Assembly: GCA_025786725.1 (NCBI GenBank)
Contig: JAHLTZ010000047.1
Coordinates: forward strand, 1-64,000
Origin: Syncephalis fuscata
Taxonomy: Eukaryota > Zoopagomycota > Zoopagomycetes > Zoopagales > Piptocephalidaceae
DNA length: 64,000 nt
Direction: 5' to 3'
Positions within the stretch are counted from its first letter, which is position 1. The number at the start of each line of letters is the position of its first letter. The notes below the pieces were generated by a model, which did not search any database, had not been told where the DNA came from, and worked only from the letters and a program-made list of their open reading frames with translations. Below, one piece after another: positions 1 through 11,200 of the stretch. Both the position numbers and the translations under genes were made by a program.

Positions 1-235
1 CTGTTTTTGTTTACAGTCAATGGCTTTTTATAATTCCTGATACCTATTCAGCATATTTAAATAATGTCCAAACTGCAATAGCACAATCAATAACATGTAG
101 CTTATAACAACAATAAGTAGCGGTCTGTTTACTACAATTTATTTACTATAAAATAAGCTGTCAGTTTTTTTATTTTTTACTTTTATAAAAACGACTCTTT
201 AATAACACCGCTGTACCAATATAGACAAAAAACAT

Positions 236-1394
236 TATAAAAATGTTATATTTGCTATGTCTAATAGCTATGACCGTAATGAAAATGCAGTATTTGTTAT
301 TTTTAGTAGCTATGGCTATCTTAAAAGAGTGGTTCTAATGTAATTAGGTGGTAAAATGTAATAGTATATGGATTAAATAATAATAATAGTATAACTAATA
401 AAGCGATGCTAAAATTATTTATGATTTTATGTAAAATGCAGCAAACTGTATGATATTTTGTACAATTATGCGTATAGTATATGTATAACTACTAATGAAC
501 TATAGTGTAGTTATATTGCGTGGTGGTGCAACGATTGTAATAATATATTAATAAATGTGTGAAAACAACAGTTTTTAGTCATTCATGGCTTATATACTTA
601 AAATACAGCAAAATGGTTGCCAGATTTGAGTTCTCCACGCTTAGTTATACAGATTGGTATGATTTATAGAGCAACGATTTTTGCAAAAAATGCTAGTCAA
701 AAATGCGATTTACGTGTTATTAGTTAGCAAAATTTTATTAAACTTTTTAACTTTAGGAAATTCAATATTAAGAATAATATTTTGACTAAAATAAATCTGA
801 AGCACTCTATAATATTATAATAATTATGATAGCAGCTTAATATGCAGAAATACCGATATACTGTGGCGATTTATGACATATATATACATATATTTAAAAT
901 TTTGCTAACTAATAACACGTAAATCGCATTTTTGGCTAACATTTTTTGCAAAAATCGTTGCTCTATAAATCATACCAATCTGTATAACCAAGCATGCGGA
1001 ATTCGAATCTGGCAACCATTTTGCTGTATTTTAAGTATGTAAGCCATGAATGACTAAAAGCTGTTGTTTTCACACATTTATTAGTGTATTATTACAATCG
1101 TTGCACCACCACGCAATATAACTACACTATAGTTCATTAGTAGTTATACATATACTATACGCATAATTGTACAAAATATCATACAGTTTGCTGCATTTTA
1201 CATAAAATCATAAATAATTTTAGCATCGCTTTATTAGTTATACTATTATTATTATTTAATCCATATACTATTACATTTTACCACCTAATTACATTAGAAC
1301 CACTCTTTTAAGATAGCCATAGCTACTAAAAATAACAAATACTGCATTTTCATTACGGTCATAGCTATTAGACATAGCAAATATAACATTTTAT
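236..1394. repeat. Palindromic repeat element, family R1 copy 1
   Basis: Two arms of about 500 bp (about 236-736 and 896-1394) are inverted copies of each other around a unique loop of about 160 bp (737-895). The arms differ by scattered substitutions (for example around 690 against 935), so this is an old inverted duplication and not a perfect fold-back. The same family recurs at 17332-18512, where the loop lies in the opposite orientation. No coding sequence is visible in it. The element type is unknown; it could be a large foldback-type DNA transposon derivative. Confidence 0.85.
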
Positions 1395-1784
1395 GATAAT
1401 CACATGCAATAAAAATAACAAATGATGTGGAAGTTATTTTACTTTAAGCCCCATACTTTTTTTGGAAAATAAAAGATATGAGGCTCAAAGTAAAATAGCA
1501 CCTTGCTTTTGCTACTAGTTGATGCACGGCGGCCTTTTATTAACTTCCGATTCTCGATTTTTGTAGTGCACCTTTCTATTTTGTTTATCCAGTAACTCCA
1601 GTATTCTTTGCGTCTATTGCACGCCATCACTTCATCCACCACTAGAAGAAAAGCGTAGCGTCTAAATTTACTTTGTTTTCATAATGTAAGCATGCACTTA
1701 GGATTATTGGTGTGATTCCAATAAATCATACGCGTTATTTGTCCTGTTGAACACAGCATTTATTTACTAAAACTCGCTAGTAGT
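1395..1784. other. Intergenic, upstream of the carrier gene
   Basis: This is 390 bp of AT-rich DNA between the palindrome and the carrier start codon. A 67-codon minus-strand frame at 1439-1642 has no recognisable domain and I do not call it a gene. The 3' part presumably holds the carrier promoter; no clear element stands out. Confidence 0.4.
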
Positions 1785-3592
1785 ATGGCGGTCAAGGCCA
1801 TAGATGGCACGCCCTCAATAACCACCAACGCAGCCAATGGCACGGCGGAGCTAGTCTGGTGGAATCTCATTGGTATCGCAACTCCTCGCGATCTGAGCTC
1901 GGTAACAAATGGAGCGGTCAGCCTATTACCCTTACGCGATTGGAAACGGGGCGCTGAATTGCCGAATGTGACGGGCCAGCTGTTGGCTGCTGTGGGATGG
2001 CCTGAAGAGGTAAGTATATGATGGATAGAGGATGGCTATGGAGAATAGATCAGGGACGCATGCTGCATTTTGCCACATGCATCTGCATCTACACGGACAA
2101 TCAATAATTTGATGCTTGGTTAACTAACGTGTGGTGTGAATGACATTGTTATTTAGTCAATGATGACAATGGCATTGAAAATGGCAGCAAGTGGTCAATT
2201 AACATCAAATGCCTGCTGTCAAGCGGTCAATCTTGCTTTGGTTACGCCGTACTCTATTGGAGAAGAGGCGCATCATTTGATGCAAGTAGGCCACTGGCAT
2301 ACCAATACCGAGGATGATCAGATGAATATATGGTTTGACGCGCTTTTTGGAACGACTAGAACGGTAGGAACACCTGTAGCAACAGCGGCCGCACCAAGTA
2401 ATCTACCAGTACAAGTAGCTACAGGTGCAGCGGCTATTGGCATTGTACAAAAAAAAGCTGCTCAAACTACACCTGGTTTTTTTTCAACTGCCTATTGGAG
2501 GCGTAAACTGACATCAGATGGCGTAAAACAGTTTATTGCCGGCGGCATTGCCGGCGGTGTCTCTCGAACTGTCGTGTCGCCCCTTGAACGTATGAAAATT
2601 CTTTTCCAGGTCCAAGGTCCAGAACCGGCTCAATACCGTGGCGTGTTTGGTACACTTGCCAAGATCTGGCGAGAAGAAGGCATGGTTGGCTATATGCGCG
2701 GAAATGGCACCAACGTAATACGTATTGTGCCATACAGTGCAGTGCAGTTTGCCTCTTATGAACAGTTTAAAAAAGTACGTAGTATTGAATATTTAATTTA
2801 TTCAACACTAATTGGCCTATATGTAATTAACTGATTAATTAATTAATTAATTTTTAGATGTTTATGGAAAGTGGAAAAGATCAGCTAGATACACCACGAC
2901 GATTAATGGCTGGAGCGTGTGCTGGTATCACGTCCGTTGCTTTTACCTATCCGTTGGATATTGTACGGACACGTCTTAGTGTACAGAGTGCCGAGATTGG
3001 TGTTTACACAAGTGCTGCGATGAGTGCAATGGGTGCAGGCGAAGGAAATGTACGCGGCCCACCACAAAAGCTACCTGGTATTTGGACTACAATGCGTCTC
3101 ATGTACCGTGAAGAAGGTGGACTGCGTGCTTTATACCGTGGACTTGGACCTACAATGGCGGTAAGTAAACTTTTATGTAAAATTAAACACAACAATAATA
3201 ACTATAATCGTAATTATAATCACAAGGGAGTGGCACCTTATGTAGCACTTAATTTCCAAGCCTATGAAGTATTACGGGCCTACTTTACCCGCCCTGGCGA
3301 GTCGTCGCCATCCTCGGTCAATAAACTTCTTTGTGGTGCGCTGGCCGGCTCTATTGCCCAGACCATCACTTATCCACTCGATGTACTACGACGTCGAATG
3401 CAAGTAACGGGAATGAAAGAAGTTGGCTACAAGTATCGTAATACATGGCATGCCATTCATCAAGTCATTACAAAAGAAGGCATACTAGGCCTATACAAAG
3501 GAATGATTCCAAATTACCTTAAGGTCGCACCGGCCATTGGCGTCAGTTTCTGGTGTTATGAGCTGTGCAAGGATCTGTTTGGTAGCAAATAG
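1785..3592 (+). CDS. Mitochondrial carrier (SLC25) family protein with long N-terminal extension
   Basis: Four exons (1785-2009, 2157-2774, 2858-3160, 3227-3592) give 503 aa. Introns have GTAAGT/GTACGT donors and a CTAAC branch site at about 2122. The C-terminal 305 residues form three tandem carrier repeats with signatures SPLERMK (about residue 216), YPLDIVRTRL and YPLDVLRRRM. It should sit in the mitochondrial inner membrane. The first repeat (FIAGGIAGGVSRTVVSP) resembles the YPR011C / SLC25A16-A42 branch, which moves nucleotide-type substrates such as APS/PAPS or CoA; this substrate guess is inference. Family members are usually 300-330 aa. Here about 195 residues precede the carrier domain, and I do not recognise them. 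They join through a clean phase-0 intron, so they seem to belong to the gene, but an in-frame fusion or a wrong start is possible. The last intron (3161-3226) is 66 bp with no stop, so retention would keep the frame. Confidence 0.88.
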
Positions 3593-4072
3593 TATTTACC
3601 GTTTTAATATTCATCCTTTTCTTCCCCCCCCCAGCATACCAATTGCTTAAAACTCTGTTCTATCCATTCACTTTACACTATTAAATGGTTTCTATAATAC
3701 ACTAATTGCACTCTAATGTGTCACATCGCTTGTAGTTATTGTTTATTGTGTGTTTCAAGTTACTGGCACAAAGAATGCAAATTGCATCATGCGTTGCCGC
3801 TCTACTGCAGTTTTTTGGTACCACTATGCACACCATGCTGCTGTCAATCCGGTTTTGTCTTTATCCACATGTGTACGCCCGAGGCCGCCGTGCCTACTAG
3901 TCATAAATAAGCATCCAATGCAACCGAGTTTTCAATAAACATCTTTATTCCTACTTGTTCTGTTTGTTACGTCTACTGCTGGCCATTAGCGTAAAAATTC
4001 GTATTGTAAGTATACTATCAGCCACATCAATATTCCTGTGAAATATTTCTACGCACCTTCAATTATTCTCCA
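3593..4072. other. Intergenic, carrier 3' end to dismutase promoter
   Basis: This is 480 bp. Short overlapping frames of 62-64 codons (3716-3938) are rich in Cys and His from TGY codons but show no domain and no splice context. A possible polyadenylation signal (AATAAA) lies near 3935. Nothing else is recognised. Confidence 0.4.
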
Positions 4073-5122
4073 ATGTATCGCTCGTGTGCTATTTTTGTAA
4101 CGCTGGCCGTTGCTATTACCCAAATAGCCTTTGTGCAAGCCAACCTACCACCCATCATTATTGATGATTTACCTGCATCTTACAATGATACCACGCCTGC
4201 TAGTAATAACCAGCAGCCTTTATTAAATTATAATAATTACGAAGATTGCCTATGCATTCCACCATCATCTGCCAATACTACATCGTACGTACCGCTGCCA
4301 CAGTCACAGTCAGAGACTATTGCTGCGGCAGCTGTACAGCCACCGGTGAAAGAAAGTGAACATGCGGACAATTCTATAAAACAAGCCAACAGTGCTATCC
4401 AAGATACAATAATTGCTTCAACAGCACCTTTACCACAAAATGAACCAACTCTTTCTGGCAATGAAAGTAAATTTCGATATGCTGCAGCCAAGTTTGAGCT
4501 ATATGGCGTCGTTGGTTATATGCATTTTACTTACAATGGCACGACTACACTTGCCACGATTAATATTACCGCCGGTCTACCTCGAAACGGAACCGAAGGT
4601 TATTTCTATCACCTGCACCAGAAGCCAGTGCCAGCGAATGGCAACTGCACTGAAACGACCGGCCATTTGGATCCATTCCACGTAAATCCAATGCCTGGCC
4701 ATCCATATCCATGCGACCCGCGTAATCTGCGCACCTGTGAAGTGGGTGATCTTAGCGGAAAGCATGGCCTATTGGAGCCAATCGATCCAAGTAGCCGCGA
4801 CTGGTTAACGGGTGCAAAGCCCATCACGTTCCTAGATCCTCAGCTTGACTGGTCAAATCAACCAGAAGTGTCGATATTTTACGGCCGCTCTATCAATATA
4901 CATCGCCCATCGGATTTGGTACGTTTTTCATGTGCCAACTTAGTCGAGACAAATCGCGATTGGGTGCCATTAACCAACTTCAATGCACAATCAGCCAACA
5001 GCAATATAGCGAGTAACAGTAGTTATGAAAACAGCAGCGATTACAACGTTTCAACGCAAAAGGGTGCAATCGCACTTTTGGTTACTATTTCGGTGTTGAT
5101 ATTTAATTATATACAATTATAG
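4073..5122 (+). CDS. Secreted, probably GPI-anchored Cu superoxide dismutase-like protein
   Basis: Intronless, 349 aa. Residues 1-23 are a signal peptide. A low-complexity N-glycosylated stretch follows, then a Cu/Zn-SOD fold at about 135-292. The likely copper ligands are H180 and H182 (FYHLHQKP), H198 (TTGHLDPF) and H277 (SINIHRPS). The segment KPVPANGNCTETTGHLDP and the block CEVGDLSGKHG are typical of fungal extracellular Cu-only SODs (the Candida SOD4/5/6 type). These lack the zinc site and detoxify superoxide at the cell wall. Cysteines at 192, 214, 222 and 287 could form disulfides. The tail after about residue 300 is Ser/Asn-rich and ends in a hydrophobic segment (GAIALLVTISVLIFNYIQL), as expected for GPI attachment. 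I cannot prove loss of zinc binding from sequence alone. A truncated copy of the 3' end lies at 7052-7240. Confidence 0.9.
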   Translation: MYRSCAIFVTLAVAITQIAFVQANLPPIIIDDLPASYNDTTPASNNQQPLLNYNNYEDCLCIPPSSANTTSYVPLPQSQSETIAAAAVQPPVKESEHADNSIKQANSAIQDTIIASTAPLPQNEPTLSGNESKFRYAAAKFELYGVVGYMHFTYNGTTTLATINITAGLPRNGTEGYFYHLHQKPVPANGNCTETTGHLDPFHVNPMPGHPYPCDPRNLRTCEVGDLSGKHGLLEPIDPSSRDWLTGAKPITFLDPQLDWSNQPEVSIFYGRSINIHRPSDLVRFSCANLVETNRDWVPLTNFNAQSANSNIASNSSYENSSDYNVSTQKGAIALLVTISVLIFNYIQL

Positions 5123-5394
5123 TAATGTGAAATTGTGTCTTTACCTAGTATACACTTTGATATGCTAAATTTACGAAATAAAACATTATAACAAATAATT
5201 TTATAACACATTTCAATTCACATTATATTTAGACCCGAGATCTATTTTGTTTTGGGACTCAAAGTAAAACTTTACATTTTAAATTAATTATTGTTACTAT
5301 TAATAAATGATAGTGAGGTGAGGTGAGATGAGGTAGCAATGAATTTTCTTATCACTATTACCAATGCATCAAGTCTTTTACATACATTTAATGC

Positions 5395-6765
5395 AGCTAC
5401 GTTGACACTGCTTATTTTAATAATAATATCAGTGATTTATTTATATTATTTTCAGTAAATTAATATTAAACAATTTATTAGCCATTTAATGTGATTTGGG
5501 GGATAAATGGCTATATTAATAACATCTACGCAGTTGAACTACATACTCGTTCTATAGAACATAAAGTCAGGTGGTAAGGAATAATAATTAAATTGTTACA
5601 TTTAATAATATTTACACTTTTAAATTAAACTTTCTTTTTATTGAACATGAAACTAGGGGTAATTTACGTCAGGGTCCAAAATACTCATCATCATAGATTT
5701 ATTACATAGTATGCATATATTCAGTATACATATATTCTCTCTTCACCTATATCATTCCCATTCTATCCCACACTGCTCTATATCATTCTACGATACACTA
5801 GACACATTCTACTGTTTATATGCTCCAATACACTCCACTCATTCCCCTTATTGCATTATATGCATTATAGCTTTAATATTATTTTATATACTTTCTCACC
5901 GTACACTCATCATTTTATATATCATTTTATACTCGCATAAACATGTTCTATCCAAAACTGTTTTTATTTTTGTTCTAGCTTTATTATTAATAAATGCCAA
6001 CTAATGTTGGTCATCTGCTCATAAATACATGCTTAATAACTTTAACCTTGCTAATCTCGTTCAATATTGCATATTCATTACAATATTTATTATTTTATCA
6101 TAATTGGCTATACGCTGTCCATAACCGCTGTCGGTATGGTCCCAACTTTTTTATTAATAAAAATTGACTTATTGCACATAGTTTGTTCACTGGGCTATAT
6201 TGATAAACAAATAATATGAATATGAATTGAGTTGTTTTATTAAGATTATTATAAATAAATTAAAGCATGTTAATTAGTTATGATTTTAATGTCAATCAAG
6301 CAAAATGATGAGTATGCGTCTTAATAACACATACCGTAATGCTATATGCATACTGGATAATAAATCTACAATGATGAGTAGTTGATTAATGATGTCACTC
6401 ACCACCCATCATCATGCTCAATAAATTAAAGATTATTAAAATAGTCATTTAACGCCAAATCACATTAAATGGCTAATAAGCTGTTTAATGTACAAAAATA
6501 TTATCTTTATTTAATTAATAAATGAAAATATATATACAATATGATAATACAATCTATCAACTAAATGGCATTGTACATCTAAATACTATGAATACAGTAA
6601 AGTATCGATGAAAGAGTTGCTCAGTGGTGAAATAAAACAAAGACTAAAACCAATTGCATAAAACCAAGTATAATTATAGGACAGTGTCATCAGTAAAACA
6701 ACGAGTGTAATAAGGATGACAAACAACAAACAACAAATATAAATATATTCATAGAACAATGTCGT
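5395..6765. repeat. Invertible-core repeat, family R3 copy 1
   Basis: This segment is repeated at 38095-39465. The outer flanks (about 5395-5505 and 6445-6765) match in direct orientation. The central 0.95 kb (about 5510-6440) is inverted between the copies. The core is bounded by short inverted repeats containing ATTAGCCATTTAATGTGATT (about 5478-5513 and 6438-6478). A 97-codon frame at 5711-6004 is preserved in both copies but looks like low-complexity AT-rich sequence and is not called a gene. The element lies between the dismutase gene and its 3' fragment. Confidence 0.85.
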
Positions 6766-7051
6766 CAGCAAAACAATGACAGCATTAACAAGAAAACACT
6801 CTAAATAGATTACTATTTAAAGATTACCGTCACATAAAACATTTAGAAAAGCAAGGTGATGGATTGCTAGCCTATATAAATAAACAAAATAAATCCATTT
6901 AACAAGTCTGAACTCATTACAATTGTGTGTGCACACTATTTGGCCATTCAAAAAAATCTACAATTTATTGTCTATTCAAATTTATTTGTTTATAATATTT
7001 TTTATATTCTTTATATATATAATAAAAAATACGAGACTCAAACTTCACTTC

Positions 7052-7240
7052 AACCAAGCCAATTTAATTGAGACAAATCGCGATTGGGTGCCATTGGCCA
7101 ACTTCAATGCACAATTGGCCAACAGCAACATGGCAAATAATAATAGCTATGAAAACGGCAGTGATTTCAACGTTTCAGCACAAAATCGTGCTTTGGTTAC
7201 TATTTCGGTGCTGATATCTAACTATGTACAATTATAGTAA
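7052..7240 (+). pseudogene. 3' fragment of a second dismutase-like gene
   Basis: The sequence encodes a near copy of the last roughly 60 residues of the upstream dismutase (for example ETNRDWVPLANFNAQ against ETNRDWVPLTNFNAQ) and keeps the stop codon. The similarity continues into the 3' UTR to about 7368. The catalytic domain is absent, and the upstream side is unrelated AT-rich DNA and repeat R3. This is the remains of a tandem duplication. A 104-codon frame (6923-7237) runs through it, but its first half is low-complexity. Confidence 0.8.
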
Positions 7241-7696
7241 TGTGAAATTGTGTCTTTGGCCTCGTATACAATTAAATTTTACTTTGTGCTCCCCTTCTAT
7301 TTTTATTTTCCAACAAAACATTATAACAAATAATTTCATAACGCATTTCAATTCACATTATATTTAAATTCGCTAATATTAATAACATTGGTGTGAAATA
7401 GACCCCATGAATTAATATAAAAGCAATTTTATTTTAAAACTCAGAGTTTCTATTTATACATTAAATATTGGATTATTCATGTATATCTATAAATCCGGTT
7501 TACCACTTTCTACAATAAAAATATTAACATACTATATGAAAAACCGTTTATATAATTCATTAGTTCGATCGCATTAAATATTACTGATAGAAATATATAA
7601 GCAAATAACACGTTTACTTGTGTTGCATTCATATCTAGCAATGCCTTATCAGCACTGTTCCCATTCAGTAATTTCCTATTTTACTACTCCGCGGGC
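7241..7696. other. Intergenic AT-rich DNA
   Basis: The first 130 bp is the duplicated dismutase 3' UTR. The remainder is AT-rich with no gene seen. Confidence 0.4.
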
Positions 7697-7924
7697 ATGG
7701 CTTCCATCTATGATATGTCCAACTCCGCTCGTGAACAGCGACATTTGCTTCTTGAGGATGCTGCCGTTTTAATAATATTTTTCACTTCTCATTCGCCTTC
7801 ATCTTACCAAGTACCGTCATTAGTAATTTCAATTGCAAAATTACGTTTGCTCGTTATAAAACAAGACGTAAGTAAAATTATTATGCAAAGCTTTCTATTA
7901 CAAAAGTACAGTTGGCAGGCTTAA
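7697..7924 (+). CDS. Possible small gene or 5' exon of unknown function
   Basis: A frame opens with MASIYDMSNSAREQRHLLLE, whose base composition is less AT-rich than its surroundings. It meets a good GTAAGT donor at about 7868. A candidate acceptor (AAAATAG) lies at about 7985, and the sequence after it can be read as hydrophobic, but no frame is clearly favoured. I do not recognise a family. It could be a short membrane protein, a gene remnant or chance. Confidence 0.25.
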   Translation: MASIYDMSNSAREQRHLLLEDAAVLIIFFTSHSPSSYQVPSLVISIAKLRLLVIKQDVSKIIMQSFLLQKYSWQA

Positions 7925-8255
7925 AATAATAAGCTGTGTAGATACATTTTTACGAACTAACACACATTTTATTAACAAAAAATAGCTATTGCACACAAAG
8001 TTGGCCAACTACTTTTCAGCATTTACATGCTGCTGGCTTTATGCTGATATTATTATCATACATATTTATATTTTTTGCATCTGTGCTTTTGCCCACACTA
8101 ATCCGGTGAACTGAATCTGCCATAGCACATTACCTATATTACTCACAGCGTGCTTTGAATGATTTATTATCACTGGTAATCAACACACAAACAAACATCA
8201 ATTTTATTACTTTATCGATATAGCTAGAACTATTCATCAATTTAAACACATTGAT

Positions 8256-11200
8256 ATGATCGCTAACCGTGGAGGAAGTTCCTCCACTTCATCTTTGGAC
8301 CGCCATGATCTGGCTCTTTTGGACTCTCCCAAAGATCCTGAGGTTGTACAAACATTACAAGATCGATTTACACGTGATTTAATTTACACCCGCCTTGGTG
8401 CGCGTACCATTGTTTTGGTAAATCCTGGTCAGGTTTTGTCTAATGTTAGCGATGCTACTTGCGAAGAATATGTTGCTGAGTATCGTGATACTAGCGGCCA
8501 ACGCCGTATTTTGGAACCACATTTATTCCAGCTGACTGCCAATGCATATCTGCATATGCGACGCACCGGCGTCGACCAATCAATCATTTTCTGGTAAGTG
8601 CTGCGTGCAAAGTGTTTATAATACAGCGTACTTAATAATCTATCGGTTTATAGCGGTGAGAGCGGCAGTGGAAAGTCTGAAAGCAAAAAGCTTGTATTCA
8701 AGTACATTACAATGCTACGTGCACAATCCAAGAAAGAAGCCCGTATTATGAAGCAGATTCAAAGCGCATCAGATGTTATTGAATCATTTGGCAATGCAAC
8801 AACTGTGCACAATTCCAATGCATCACGTGTTGGTACATTTACAGAACTTGCCTTTAATGAACGCGGCCGAGTTATTGGTTCAAAATTACTTGACTATACA
8901 CTGGAAAAGTCCCGTGTAGCAGTCCAGCAACCAGGAGAGCGTAATTTTAACGTTTTCTACCAACTGATGGGCGGTGCATCAGAAGAAGAGCGACAGCGCT
9001 GGCGACTTGAAGACGCTGCAGTTTACTCGTATCTTGGTCGACAGGCAAATGTACGCCAGCCAATGGCACAAGACACTGCAGCATTTGAAGATTTACGATC
9101 TGCACTCAAATCAATTGGACTCGGTAAAAAGATCCAATCACAGATATTCCGGTGTCTGGCTGGTATTTTACACTTGGGCAGTATCCAGTTTACGGATCCC
9201 AGCCGCCAGACAACAGAAGAGTCGGCATATGTACGCAACGATGAAGCACTTGCCACGGCTGCCGAACTGTTTGGACTACACGCACGCGCACTTGAGGGTG
9301 TATTGACATACAAGACACAGCTTATCAAGTCGGAAATGTGCACGCTTTTCCTGAACGCCGAACAATGTGCTCGTCAACGCGACGATCTTGCTCGATCACT
9401 CTATGGACTGCTATTTTCATGGCTGATCGAACAGATCAATACAAAGCTATGCACAGAATCGCAAACATATTTTATTGGTGTACTCGATCTTATCGGCTAC
9501 CAGCCGGACCGAGTTGTTCGTAACGGAGCCGGACTCGGCTTTGAAAACTTTTTATCTAACTTTGCATGTGAACGAGTGCACAACTTTATGCTGCATGAAA
9601 TCTTTATTGCCGGTAGTGACGACATGAGCAACGACGGCGTACGTGTGCCTCGTGTCGACTATGTCGACAATGCACCATGTCTCGATCTATTTATGAAGCC
9701 ACGTCGTGGTCTGTTTGGCCTAATGGACAAGGAAGCGTCACGATCGGCCAATATCCGTCCTGCAACAGACGAGCAGTTCTTGCAAGCGTTTAATAAGCAA
9801 CATTCAGCACACGACAACTACCTTGTCGTGCCAAATCGCCATAACGCATTTGCAATTCAACACTTTGCCGGACAAGTCACGTACGACGTGGACCGGTTTG
9901 CCGACAAGAATGCCGATCTTTTGAGTGCAGACTTTGTCCAGCTGTTCCGTGGTAATGGCGGTGACTTGCCAGGATCGGCCAATGCCTTTATTACAACACT
10001 GTTTGAAGGCAGTTCTGTCGAGACGGAGACACATGCGCGTGACAACGGCATTATTGTTGCAGCACGTCAGTCGGCCAAACCAACTCGCTCGCCAAGTACA
10101 CGTCGTATGCGTAAAGCCGACGATGTGGAGGTTGACGACGACGACGACGACGCCAAGAGCAAGAAAGGAAAGAAAGGCACCAAAAAGGACAAGACGACCA
10201 AGCTTGTTGGTGTCGGTACACAGTGCAGTAAAGGTATTGGCGAATTGCTTGATACACTTGGCGAAACAATGCCATGGTTTGTGATCTGTATACGACCAAA
10301 TGATCAGTCTAAAGTTGGTAAATTTGATGCCAAATATGTACGATCACAAGTACGCTATTTGCAACTACCCGAAATTGCCCAACGACGAGCAGTCGAATAT
10401 ATGGCCAATTTTACGCATGCCGAATTTATCGACCGTTACACAATCGTACTTTCGCCAATGGGAATTGAGTCAAGTCGGCAGCCGCGGGCCAAGATTGAAG
10501 CAGCCGGCGAAATATTTGGCTGGACGCCGCGCGAAATGTGCATTGGCAATAAACGCGTTTGGCTAAATGATTCGGCCTGGCGCGATTTGGAGGACAATCT
10601 ACGTGCTGCCGAAAATGAAACACGCCGACGACAGAAAGATGGCGGTGGTGGCATGGACGATAACATGTCATTCTATAGTGGCATTACAGGCCGAGGCGAC
10701 AATAATTTACTACATCCACGCATTCCTGGGGATAAATCACTTCATATACCATCATTTTTATTACAAGATCAATCGTATATTAGTGAAGATGAAAATAATA
10801 CATCCATGTATGACGGAACCAAAAATGGAGGCTCTCCCTACACCGGTTCATCAGCTGGTGATTACGAACTCCGCAGTCGTGGTGAATCTGGCCGCGGCTA
10901 TAACGGTTCCAATGAAGCAGATGAAAATATTTTAATGGAGAAAGAAGAAGAAGAGAAGCCCAAAATGACTGCTCAGCGTCGTCGTTGGCTATGTCTTACC
11001 TGGCTTCTAACATGGTACATTCCACCGTTTGCTCTCGGATGGTGCGGCATGAAACGTAAGGACATTAGGATGGCCTGGCGTGAAAAGCTTGCTCTGTGCA
11101 TTATTATTCTTCTTGCCTGCTTAGTAATGCTGTTCTTTATTATTGCATTTGGCAAAATAATATGTCCACGTCAAAAAATCTACAATATGGCAGAGCTGGC

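Noticed and set aside
1439-1642. 67-codon minus-strand frame
   Set aside because: No domain, no splice or promoter context, and rich in Lys/Ser from AT-rich DNA.
3716-3938. Overlapping Cys-rich frames between carrier and dismutase
   Set aside because: Cys comes from TGY-rich sequence. There is no signal peptide and no recognisable spacing, and two frames overlap equally well.
5711-6004. 97-codon frame conserved in both R3 copies
   Set aside because: Conservation follows from the recent repeat. The sequence is low-complexity Ile/His/Ser/Tyr without features of a protein family.
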